From contig NZ_JAAHGO010000003.1 in the NCBI RefSeq assembly GCF_010672455.1, forward strand, positions 399,611-463,610: a stretch of DNA of 64,000 nt. The letters run 5' to 3'. The DNA comes from Okeania sp. SIO2C9. GTDB lineage: Bacteria > Cyanobacteriota > Cyanobacteriia > Cyanobacteriales > Microcoleaceae. Of the stretch, positions 39,091-47,650 are shown piece after piece (positions within the stretch are counted from its first letter, which is position 1; every line of letters starts with the position of its first letter). The position numbers and the translations under genes are program-made. The notes under the pieces are model-generated. The model saw only the letters and a program-made list of their open reading frames with translations. It did no database searches and was not told the DNA's origin.

Positions 39091-40827
39091 TCAATTCTGA
39101 CTCCTGACTCCTGACTCCTGACTCCTTGCTTGAAAATTTGTCATTGCCATAACAGAAGGCAAAATTGCAGTAGCTCTCTGTGTAGAAAACTCAGCTAGAG
39201 CACCTAAAGCAATATTAAACAAACGACTTGGTTGAAAGTCATCTTGAATTAAACCCCACAAACGACTAACTTCTTCTGTGTGAATTCGGTCGTCTTCTAC
39301 CATTGCTAGTATCAATTTTTTTCTGAGAAATTCACCCTCTTCACTCAAGAGATATTGTAAACCTAATTGGGCAGTAGGTAGTATATCAAAATTTTGGTCT
39401 GTCTGAGCTATGTTAATCAAATTTTCTAACCTTTGCCACTGGAATTTTCCATCTTTAAACAATACCTCAATTAACCGACGACGTAATGCTGGGGACTCAC
39501 CTTTTAATAATCTTCTTGCAACATAAGGATAAGCAATATCAACTATTCTGAAATTTGGATTTAGGGAAAGAGCTAAACCCTCTTCAGTAACCAAAGAGCG
39601 AATAATTAAGGCAAACTTAGCCGGAACTCGGAATGGATATTCAAACATCAACTCCGAGAACTTATCTGTAATTGTCTTAAAGTTAAAATCCTTAACTTTC
39701 TCACCCATAATATTTCCCAGCACTATTTCTAAAGCTGGTACAATTGGCTGAATATCTACATCCGGTGCCAAAAATCCAAGTTTGACAAAGTCTTTAGCCA
39801 ACTCTTGATAATCTTTATTAATCAAATGAATTACTGAGTCAACCAAATTTTCTTTAGTATCCTGCTCAAGTTGATCCATCATGCCAAAATCAATGTAGGC
39901 CATTCGACCATCTTTTAAGGCAAATAAGTTACCGGGATGAGGATCTGCATGAAAAAAGCCAAATTCTAGTAACTGACGTAGACCGCTAGTCACACCTACC
40001 GTAATCAGAGTATCAGTATCAAGACCTGCTGCTTTAATTTGTTCGGTATCTAACAATTTCAGACCATCAATCCATTCCAAGGTCAAAACATGGATGGTAG
40101 TATAACGCCAAAATATTGATGGTACTTTCACACTTGGGTCATCGGCAAAATAAGTAGCAAATCTTTCTGCATTTCGTCCTTCATTGATATAGTCAATCTC
40201 TTCAAATAGCTTTGTGCCAAATTCATCTACAATTAGGGATAAATCGTGGCCAAGATTCAGAGGCAACCAGGGAGCTAACCAAGTTGCTGACCACCGCATT
40301 AAGAATAAATCGAGAGTAATAATGGGCAATAAGTTTGGTCGTTGAACTTTTACTGCTACTACTTCTCCGCTCCGAAGACGTGCCTGATAAACTTGACCCA
40401 GACTAGCTGCTGCAACTGGTCTGGGAGAAATTTCGCTATATATGTTGTTGATGTTTTGACCTAACTCTGTCTCTATGATTGAGATGGCTTTCTGATTATC
40501 AAAAGATGGTAACTGGTCTTGTAATTTTGTTAGTTCTTCTAAAAAGTCTTTACGAATTAAATCGGGTCTTGTGGATAATGCTTGGCCTACTTTAATAAAT
40601 GTTGGTCCTAAGTGAGTTAGGATTTTTCGCAGTTGGGTAGCTCGTTCGGGAGTATCTTCAACTTTGTCATATTGCCATTTATCCCATAAAACTCCTAGTA
40701 GAAAACTAGCAAAAGACAAAAGTATAACGAGAAATCTCCAAATTACTAACCAGGGACGGTAACTGTAGTATTTAGCGATCGCTTCTGGGTCGTACCGTCT
40801 TGTTGAATTAAAGTGATTGTCATCCAC
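39091..40827 (-). CDS. ABC1/AarF/UbiB family atypical kinase
   Basis: A 578-residue membrane-associated protein. It has a hydrophobic N-terminal segment (about 28-48), the family KxGQ motif in FIKVGQALSTRPDL near 95, AAASLGQVYQARL with Ala-rich loop, VVAVKVQRP (ATP lysine), FFHADPHPGN and IDFGMMDQL (DFG). Members support isoprenoid quinone or prenyl-lipid homeostasis; cyanobacteria carry several. The last ~10 residues (SQESGVRSQN) are encoded by a TGACTCC minisatellite, so the natural C-terminus may have been altered. Confidence 0.93.
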   Translation of the reverse strand: MDDNHFNSTRRYDPEAIAKYYSYRPWLVIWRFLVILLSFASFLLGVLWDKWQYDKVEDTPERATQLRKILTHLGPTFIKVGQALSTRPDLIRKDFLEELTKLQDQLPSFDNQKAISIIETELGQNINNIYSEISPRPVAAASLGQVYQARLRSGEVVAVKVQRPNLLPIITLDLFLMRWSATWLAPWLPLNLGHDLSLIVDEFGTKLFEEIDYINEGRNAERFATYFADDPSVKVPSIFWRYTTIHVLTLEWIDGLKLLDTEQIKAAGLDTDTLITVGVTSGLRQLLEFGFFHADPHPGNLFALKDGRMAYIDFGMMDQLEQDTKENLVDSVIHLINKDYQELAKDFVKLGFLAPDVDIQPIVPALEIVLGNIMGEKVKDFNFKTITDKFSELMFEYPFRVPAKFALIIRSLVTEEGLALSLNPNFRIVDIAYPYVARRLLKGESPALRRRLIEVLFKDGKFQWQRLENLINIAQTDQNFDILPTAQLGLQYLLSEEGEFLRKKLILAMVEDDRIHTEEVSRLWGLIQDDFQPSRLFNIALGALAEFSTQRATAILPSVMAMTNFQARSQESGVRSQN

Positions 40828-41039
40828 TTTTAATATTTTCCTCTTTTTATATTTTTTATTTATTGAGTTGAGTTAAAGAAGCACTCAGCACTCAGCTTTA
40901 TTCATTTTTTTTAATGTGCGAGAAGGGGATAGGCCACTCCTTCTAAACTATCGCTTGTGGTTGTCGGGAATTTTAACCAAAGCTGCTAAAAGCTGATAGC
41001 TAGTTACAGATGACTTAAGTCTGTTTGGCTTTTCTCTGG

Positions 41040-41780
41040 CAAATCGCTATATATATTGTGGCACTATAGTTTTTGTTTACTATATATAGAGTTTTTCCTC
41101 AGTCATTTGAAAAAAGGAGATGATATTTCTCCTTGGCTTTTTTCTGGCAAATCGCTATATATATTGTGGCACTATAGTTTTTGTTTACTATATATAGAGT
41201 TTTTCCTCAGTCATTTGAAAAAAGGAGATGATATTTCTCCTTGGCTTTTTTCTGGTAAATCGCTATATATAGTGTGGCACTATAGTTTTTGTTTACTATA
41301 TATAGAGTTTTTCCTCAGTCATTTGAAAAAAGGAGATGATATTTCTCCTTGGCTTTTCTCTGGTAAATCGCTATATATAGTGTGGCACTATAGTTTTTGT
41401 TTACTATATATAGAGTTTTTCCTCAGTCATTTGAAAAAAGGAGATGATATTTCTCCTTGGCTTTTTTCTGGCAAATCGCTATATATAGTGTGGCACTATA
41501 GTTTTTGTTTACTATATATAGAGTTTTTAACTCAGTCATTTGAAAAAAGGAGATGATATTTCTCCTTGGCTTTTCTCTGGCAAATCGCTATATATAGTGT
41601 GGCACTATAGTTTTTGTTTACTATATATAGGGTTTTTGTGTAAGTCATTTGAAAAAAGGAGATGATATTTCTCCTTGGCTTTTCTCTGGGAAATCGCTAT
41701 ATATAGTGTGGCACTATAGTTTTTGTTTACTATATATAGAGTTTTTACCTCAGTAATTTGAAAAAAGGAGATGATATTTC
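41040..41780. repeat. Seven tandem 108-bp units with alternative hairpins
   Basis: Units begin near 41040, 41148, 41256, 41364, 41472, 41581 and 41690. Each holds CTATATATAGTGTGGCACTA followed by TAGTTTTTG and TTTACTATATATAG, then TCATTTGAAAAAAGGAGATG and ATATTTCTCCTTGG. ATAGTG-TGG-CACTAT followed by AGTTTTT is terminator-like. CTATATATAGT with ACTATATATAG is a longer competing stem. GGAGA...TCTCC forms a third. Because 108 is a multiple of 3 a long ORF crosses it (41056-41556), but units 5-7 carry one-base indels, so I treat it as non-coding. Confidence 0.9.
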
Positions 41781-42079
41781 ACAACAAAAATAACTCAAGG
41801 ATATTGACAGTTTCTAAGTAACGGGCAATTGTTACTTTATCTGTATTTAGCTATATTTCTAGAGCTTAGAGTTGAAATTTTTCCTTCATCTTTTTGTTGT
41901 TTGTTGTACCTTTTTTCTTCTTAACTAATGGCAGATTTTGAGTGATTCAAAAGGTATAAAAAAAATTTATCCCTGCTGTCTTAAATTAAATTATTTTTCT
42001 TTTTATTAAGTATAGTATACAAAACTACAAATTTCAAAAATAAATTTTAAAGAAATATTAAAGTCAATACTATCAGAAC

Positions 42080-42357
42080 TTACCGAAAAATTAGGGTATA
42101 AAGCCTCTCCATTCATGGAGAAAAAAGCGGTCGAGGGATGGCGAGGTCTCCTCGCCATATCCAATCGACCAAGAGAAGAAAAAAATTCCTTTTACAGCAG
42201 TTTTTAAATGGGTAAACCACAGTTAAAAAGTTAGGTGGTAGGTTAGCGGTGGTAAGCGAAACGAGGACTGCAAATTCCACAATAAATGGCTGACTTTGTG
42301 GTCTACTCGAATGAAAAGCGCTGTAACCCAATCCTCTTCTTTTCAAGAAGAGGTAAT
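42080..42357. repeat. Dispersed mini-element, long form (reverse)
   Basis: It starts TTACCGAAAAATTAGG, has GCCTCTCC and AAGCGGTCGAGGGATGGCGA, then CCATATCCAATCGACC, and ends CCTCTTCTTTTCAAGAAGAG plus GTAATT. It is the reverse of the element at 4948-5147, and its ends match the 136-bp insert at 55.26 kb. AAATTCT tandem repeats follow to about 42380. The rest of 41781-42468 shows no gene. Confidence 0.6.
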
Positions 42358-42401
42358 TCTAAATTCTAAATTTTAAATTCTTGAAGCATTTTTCCAACAA
42401 A

Positions 42402-42450
42402 AACACTATATATACCATAGTGCTATAGTTTTTATCTGCTATATGTAGTA
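42402..42450. other. Single copy of the CACTATATATA hairpin
   Basis: CACTATATATACCATAGTGC, T5, then GCTATATGTAGT can fold end to end. It is nearly the same as the cores at about 7412 and 7550 and related to the 108-bp array at 41.0 kb. It lies just downstream of the aminotransferase gene (minus strand, ending at 42469), where it may act as a terminator or processing site. Confidence 0.5.
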
Positions 42451-42468
42451 CCTTGGCGTAATTTCTGA

Positions 42469-43623
42469 CTATAAAAGTTCTTGTAAACAATCCTTCAAAG
42501 CAAATATAACTTGTTCTTGTTGTTGAGTAGAAAGTTCCGGAAATATAGGCAAGGACAAAACCTCATGACAAACTTTTTCTACCACTGGCAACTGACGGAA
42601 TGGCAAAAATTTGTAAACTGGCTGTAAATGTAAAGGAGTAGGATAATAGACCGTTGAACCTATTCCCTTTTTTTGTAACTGAATGCGAATCAAATCCCGT
42701 AGAGAATTAGAAAAACGAGACTTTACTGTAGCTTCTAAATCTTGACTTTTGACCCTAATCGTGTATTGATTCCAAACACATCTACTACCAGTCAACTCTT
42801 GAGGAGGAACTACAGGAGTTATTCCACTCATAAATTCAAAGTAACGATTTGCTAAATCCCGACGTTGCTCATTCCAACTATCTAGATAACGCAACTTAAC
42901 TTGTAGAATTGCAGCTTGTATGGTATCCAAGCGACTATTAATACCGATATGTTCATAAAAATATTTGGCAGACTGTCCATGATTTTTGAGCATCCGTACT
43001 TGGTTAGCGATCGCGGAGTTATTAGTAGTTAAAGCACCTCCATCTCCAAAAGCTCCTAAATTTTTAGTAGGAAAAAAACTAAAACAACCAATATCACCAA
43101 AACTTCCTACTTTTTTGCCTGACCATTCGGCCCCTGTAGCTTGGGCACAATCTTCTATAACTATTAAATTATGGGAACGAGCGATCGCCATTAACCGGGT
43201 CATATCTACTGGTTGACCAAATAAATGTACTGGCAAAATAGCTTTTGTTTTTTCAGTTATTGCTGATTGGAGTTGTTCAATATCTAAGTTAAAAGTCTGG
43301 GGGTCAATATCGATAAAAACTGGTGTTGCTCCGACTGCACTTATTACTTCAGCGGTGGCGAAAAAAGTGAAAGGAGTAGTAATTACTTGATCACCAGGAC
43401 CAATATTTACAGCTCGTAAAGCTAGAAATAGAGCATCAGTACCAGAGTTACAGGATACACAATGAGATACATCTATATAGTTAGCAAATTGTTGTTCAAA
43501 TTCATCAACAATGGAACCACCAATATAGCGACCAGAGCTGAGTACTTCTTGGACTCTACTGTTTATTTCTTCAGCGATTGATTTATACTGTTGTGTTAAA
43601 TCTATGGGAGGAATATTAGTCAT
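42469..43623 (-). CDS. DegT/DnrJ/EryC1/StrS-family sugar aminotransferase
   Basis: A 384-residue PLP enzyme. HCVSCNSGTDALFLALRA (phosphate-binding), FATAEVISAVGATPVFIDID, VIEDCAQATGAEWSG and the Schiff-base lysine in CFSFFPTKNLGAFGDGGA are all present. These enzymes make amino-deoxysugars from keto-sugar nucleotides. It fits as a precursor step for the glycan cluster at 20-37 kb although it lies 5 kb away. It ends normally at QELL. Confidence 0.92.
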   Translation of the reverse strand: MTNIPPIDLTQQYKSIAEEINSRVQEVLSSGRYIGGSIVDEFEQQFANYIDVSHCVSCNSGTDALFLALRAVNIGPGDQVITTPFTFFATAEVISAVGATPVFIDIDPQTFNLDIEQLQSAITEKTKAILPVHLFGQPVDMTRLMAIARSHNLIVIEDCAQATGAEWSGKKVGSFGDIGCFSFFPTKNLGAFGDGGALTTNNSAIANQVRMLKNHGQSAKYFYEHIGINSRLDTIQAAILQVKLRYLDSWNEQRRDLANRYFEFMSGITPVVPPQELTGSRCVWNQYTIRVKSQDLEATVKSRFSNSLRDLIRIQLQKKGIGSTVYYPTPLHLQPVYKFLPFRQLPVVEKVCHEVLSLPIFPELSTQQQEQVIFALKDCLQELL

Positions 43624-44061
43624 ATTAATAGTAAGAAATTAAAAGGATATAAAAGGCTAGTAAAAATTATTGATATGATAAACCGCTCCAAGCAAAGGAG
43701 CTACTGTTATAGCGGTTTTCAGTGAAGACAAACTAAATAGTGTTGGGGGATTTGATGGAACTTCTCTACTGTGGTCTAATAAAGTGAAAAATCCCCTAAA
43801 GTAATTTTTATAAAAATCATAAATATAAATTTTGCCACAATCTAAAGATAGATTTTTTTGAAAATTAAACTCATGGATTTTTTTTTAATTTATGACTTTT
43901 GGTAGTAACATAACTAACTTTTACTTTAGTAAACTTCTATCTATAGAAAGATTGGTTAGAAAAAATTATTGATTATTGGTAATTTAACTAAAATTTGGAA
44001 TTGCCAACAATAATTAATCTAATTTCTGTTAATAAATACACTCAAAAAATAGGATAATACA
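43624..44061. other. Divergent intergenic region with a nested hairpin
   Basis: In this 438-bp stretch, AAACCGCT...AGCGGTTT (about 43680-43721) encloses an inner GCTCC...GGAGC stem. It may be a leader or small RNA for the aminotransferase gene, or a terminator-like structure. Nothing else was recognised. Confidence 0.45.
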
Positions 44062-44301
44062 ATGTCAAAATATTCTGTGGTTACAGTTGATCACAAAGAA
44101 ACTGGAAAAAAAGAGAATGTGTATTGGAAAGAAGACAAATATTACTATGGCGAGAAGTTGATTGAGAGTATACAAAAGAGATGTGCGGATCACTTTGGAG
44201 GCTTAGTTTGGGAAGTGCTATCTGATACTCATAAGTCAGGTCTTGAAAATCCTCCCGATCCTGCTGTGGATTATGATGATATGAGTGATGCTATTAACTA
44301 A
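44062..44301 (+). CDS. Small acidic protein, unknown function
   Basis: A 79-residue soluble protein (MSKYSVVTVDHKETGKKENV...). The N-terminal half looks beta-rich (YWKEDKYYYGEKLIESIQKR) and the end is acidic (DPAVDYDDMSDAIN). There is an AGGA about 10 nt before the ATG and a good hairpin 115 nt after the stop, which supports a real gene. I do not recognise a family. Confidence 0.65.
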   Translation: MSKYSVVTVDHKETGKKENVYWKEDKYYYGEKLIESIQKRCADHFGGLVWEVLSDTHKSGLENPPDPAVDYDDMSDAIN

Positions 44302-44415
44302 TATTAAAGTTAATCCCAAGAATTCTCATATCAGTCATTTGAATGAGTTATTCTGAGTTAAGTCCTCTGGAAATTAAAATTTCAGAAGAATATACATTAA
44401 TATAAATTTCTCATA

Positions 44416-44447
44416 CCTCACTAGAAAGCATAATGCTTTTGGTGAGG
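44416..44447 (+). terminator. Probable terminator hairpin of the 79-aa gene
   Basis: CCTCAC...GTGAGG encloses AAAGCAT/ATGCTTT, giving a long near-continuous stem. T-rich sequence (TTCATTATGATTTTT) follows. It lies 115 nt after the stop of the small gene. Confidence 0.5.
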
Positions 44448-45061
44448 TTCATTATGATTTTTACTAACTAATATAGAATTAAATCTTATACTATGTATGA
44501 GAAAAGAATGTTACGAATAAGTAAGCTTGATTATAAGTTTGATTATAAGATTTTATAGGAGATATCCCTTTGACTAAAAAGAGGATTTATGACCTAAAAA
44601 CTGGTGTTGAAGCAATTCATTCTGACTTGATATTCGTGACTCCTGACTTCTAAGAAATACCGTAGCTATTTATAGCAAATATTTATCAATTTGGTATTAG
44701 GTAAGCATTCAGCTGTCAGAATTTCCTGCGGAATTCTGCGCAAACAGCTATCAGCTTCATTAGCTTGAATTGTATAGATTAAAAATTCAAAACAAGTCTT
44801 TCTTGTGTTTGAATTTATGGGTGGAAAATGTAGTATTAAGTTAAACGATGTTTTACTTCATTCATTAAAAAGCTGAATGCGAGCCCATTCCGCACCGAAG
44901 AGCTGACCGCTAATAGCTGAATGCTTACGGTATTAGAACAATTTTATTTGAAGTTGCACAGAATTATGAAATTTATTAATTTGTTTGTCTTAATCTACAG
45001 TCAACTCTGATTAAAATATTATTCTATGCAACTTAATATTAATTTGGTATAAGCAACGAAT
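44448..45061. other. Gap with AGCTGAATGCTTA and TTTCCTGCGG dispersed repeats
   Basis: No gene was seen. Copies of a short repeat reading TAAGCATTCAGCT or its reverse lie at about 44701 and 44870-44935, and a TTTCCTGCGGAATTCTGCGC palindrome is near 44726. Relatives occur near 18565, 50815-51065 and 62775-62950. Confidence 0.6.
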
Positions 45062-45832
45062 ATGATTCAATTAACAATTACAGATATAGTTATGGCTTTA
45101 GGAATTATTGCTATAGCTATTGGTCTGTCAGCTTGGCAAAAATTAGGATTAGAATGGCAACTATTAATAGCCACAATTCGTACTATTGTACAGTTAATAT
45201 TTGTTGGGTATGTATTAGAAATAGTATTTGATAATAAACAGCCTTGGTTAGTGGTTGCTATGATTACTGTTATGTTAACAGTTGTTTCTGTTGTTGCTAA
45301 AAATAGAATTAGTAAAAAAATACCTCGATTATTACCTTTAGTTTGGGTTTCGATTTTAACAAGTACAGTTTTAAGTATCAGTTATACAAATCTATTAGTT
45401 ATTCAACCTGATTCTTGGTATGAACCTCAATATTTAATTCCCTTAGTAGGAATAGTATTAGGAAATGCCATGAATACAGCAGCGATCGCTGGAGAAAGAC
45501 TTGTCAGTACAATTAATTCTAGTCCAGTAGAAATTGAAACTTATTTAAGTTTAGGAGCTACTCCTCAACAGGCAGTTGCTAAATATAGAAAAGATGCTGT
45601 TCGTGCTGCATTAATACCTACTTTAAATTTAATGATGGTAGTTGGAATAGTGACGCTTCCTGGTATTGTTACTGGTCAGTTATTAAGTGGTATTAATCCT
45701 TTGGATGCTGTGGCATATCAAATATTAATTATATTTCTTTTGGCTTTTGCTAATTTGGTGACAAGTTTATTAATTACTTATAGTTTATGTAGACAATTTT
45801 TTAATCAGGATGCACAATTACAAAATTTATAA
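45062..45832 (+). CDS. FetB/UPF0014-family ABC transporter permease
   Basis: A 256-residue protein with about seven hydrophobic segments. The family signature is visible: LEWQLLIATIRTIVQLIFVG, LIPLVGIVLGNAMNTAAIAG and EIETYLSLGATPQQAV...IPTLNLMMVVGIVTLPGI. E. coli FetB with FetA exports iron. No ATPase gene is adjacent, so the partner would be elsewhere. A GAAGAAG microsatellite follows the stop. Confidence 0.88.
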   Translation: MIQLTITDIVMALGIIAIAIGLSAWQKLGLEWQLLIATIRTIVQLIFVGYVLEIVFDNKQPWLVVAMITVMLTVVSVVAKNRISKKIPRLLPLVWVSILTSTVLSISYTNLLVIQPDSWYEPQYLIPLVGIVLGNAMNTAAIAGERLVSTINSSPVEIETYLSLGATPQQAVAKYRKDAVRAALIPTLNLMMVVGIVTLPGIVTGQLLSGINPLDAVAYQILIIFLLAFANLVTSLLITYSLCRQFFNQDAQLQNL

Positions 45833-45959
45833 AGAAGGAAGAAGGAAGAAGGAAGAAGTAAGAAGGAAGAGGGAAGAAGGAATAAGAAAGAAGAAAGAAG
45901 GAAAGTATATGAGTCTATAGATCGATACTTTATGAGTTTTGGTTTTAATTTCTCTAAGA

Positions 45960-46993
45960 CTAATCTTCAATAATAGTGAGTCCAATATCTATAGCATTTT
46001 GATAATAAGTGAAAGCTTCATCTAATTTTCCTTGTTTCTTTAACACTACTCCTAAATGATAGTGGGTTCAGGAAAATCTGGTTTAATTTTAATAGCTTGA
46101 TAGTAAGCTTCTGTTGCTTCTCCATAAAGATTATTTTCTCGAAAAATACCACCTAGTGTATGATAATAAGCCCAATATTTTTTGGGATTAATTCCAATTC
46201 CTTGAGCATAAGCAATCAAAGCTTCCTCTAATTTTCCTTGTTTTTGTAGTAGACATCCTATTCGATCGTAACACTCTTGAGTATAATTTTCTGGTTGTTC
46301 TTTTTCTTTATCTGAAATTGAAATATTGCGATTATTTTGATTTTCATTGCCATAATCTAATAAATCAATAACTTTTGAGTTACATTCACGGATTATTTGC
46401 ATTTGTTCGGCATTCAAAAATTCATAATAAGGGCGGTTGTCATCTCTGAAAAATCCTTTAGCTTTTGGTAAATATCCATCGAATGGTATATTTAATTTCT
46501 GACAAACGAAAGTTAAATCTGAGCGAATATTTTCATACTTACCAATAAAATAAACTGCTACTGTATCGTTAATTGTGTAAATATTCCAATTGTCTTTTAG
46601 GAATAAATTAGTATACTTATTCTTCAGCCAATTATCAAAATTAATAGATTTGTTTCGACAGCTATAATAGTAGCGAGATATAGCTCTATCAAAAGGATTT
46701 CTTTCAAAACAAAACTTATAGTAACTATCCTAAGTTGAAGGTTCTATAACACTTTGAATTTCTTTAGCAGTGATATGGTTGAAATACTTTTTATATTCAT
46801 TTCCATGAGCATCAAAATCTAAATAATTTTGTTGCCTTTTCCCCAGAAGTTTTCTAATAGCTTCATCTTCCAAGGAGATAGGAGTAATTACATCATCATC
46901 ACCACAAAATCTAGATAAAGAAATTTCAACTGATGTGCCAGCAGTTTTTTTGGTTTTCAGGAAAATAAATTTATATCTGTAGGATATTATCAT
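45960..46993 (-). pseudogene. Sulfotransferase-TPR fusion broken by a stop and a frameshift
   Basis: It starts MIISYRYKFIFLKTKKTAGT; KTAGTS is the PAPS loop of the sulfotransferase-2 type. An in-frame TAG at 46730-46732 follows IEPST. The same frame then continues open: DSYYKFCFERNPFDRAISRY (3'-phosphate site) to two TPR-like helices pairs (LEEALIAYAQGIGINPKKYW). A one-base deletion near 46066-46072 shifts to HYHLGVVLKKQGKLDEAFTY, which ends at 45960. Repaired, it is about 344 residues. The C-terminal TPR fusion is unusual for this family. Confidence 0.8.
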
Positions 46994-47650
46994 TATGAAA
47001 ATAGAAAATTAGAAAAATTATCCAATTGAGCGATCGCTTCTGAAATAAATCACCCTATTTAGACTTTCAAAAAGTAGCAATTTTCTGATATTTAAGACTT
47101 TTATCTTCACTAAATTCTCGCTCCAAAAGTATGATGTTAATTGTTAACATTCCCCTACTCCCCTACTCCCCTACTCTCTCACTTCCCTACTTCAACTATT
47201 AGGAATATGAGCAGCAACTTTTAAACCTTGTGGGTGATAAACCTCTAAAGGAATTTTGGTATTATTACTATCCAAAGGGTTTTCTGATGGCTTAATCTTC
47301 TAAGGAAATAGAAGTTTTTTGTTTTTAGGAAAATCAAGAAAAATCAATTTATATCTGTAGGATATTATCATTATGAAAATAGAAAATTAGAAAAATTATC
47401 CAATTGAGCGATCGCTTCTGAAATAAATCACCCTATTTAGACTTTCAAAAAGTAGCAATTTTCTGATATTTAAGACTTTTATCTTCACTAAATTCTCGCT
47501 CTAAAAGTATGATGTTAATTACCAACACTCCTCTACTCCCCTACTCCCCTACTCCCTCACTTCCCTACTTCAACTATTAGGAATATGAGCAGCAACCTTT
47601 AAACCTTGTGGGTTATAAACTTCTAAAGGAATCTTGGCATTATTACTAAT
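46965..47650. repeat. Direct duplication of a gene-end/gene-start junction
   Basis: About 309 bp at 46965-47273 and 47342-47650 are nearly identical. Each runs from the first bases of the sulfotransferase-2 gene through the spacer (with GCGATCGC and a CCCCTACT minisatellite) into the last ~75 bases of the 643-aa gene. So a dead 3' end of the 643-aa gene and a dead 5' stub of the sulfotransferase gene lie between the real genes. Confidence 0.85.

Noticed and set aside
41056-41556. 166-codon ORF made of 36-aa repeats
   Set aside because: The 108-bp repeat length is a multiple of three, so an ORF arises by chance. Later units carry one-base indels that break the frame, there is no Shine-Dalgarno, and the conserved features are nucleic-acid inverted repeats.
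41040-41780. CRISPR array
   Set aside because: The whole 108-bp unit is repeated; there are no unique spacers between short identical repeats and no cas genes.
42113-42346. 77-codon minus-strand ORF
   Set aside because: It is contained in the dispersed mini-element and not conserved as a frame in the other copies.
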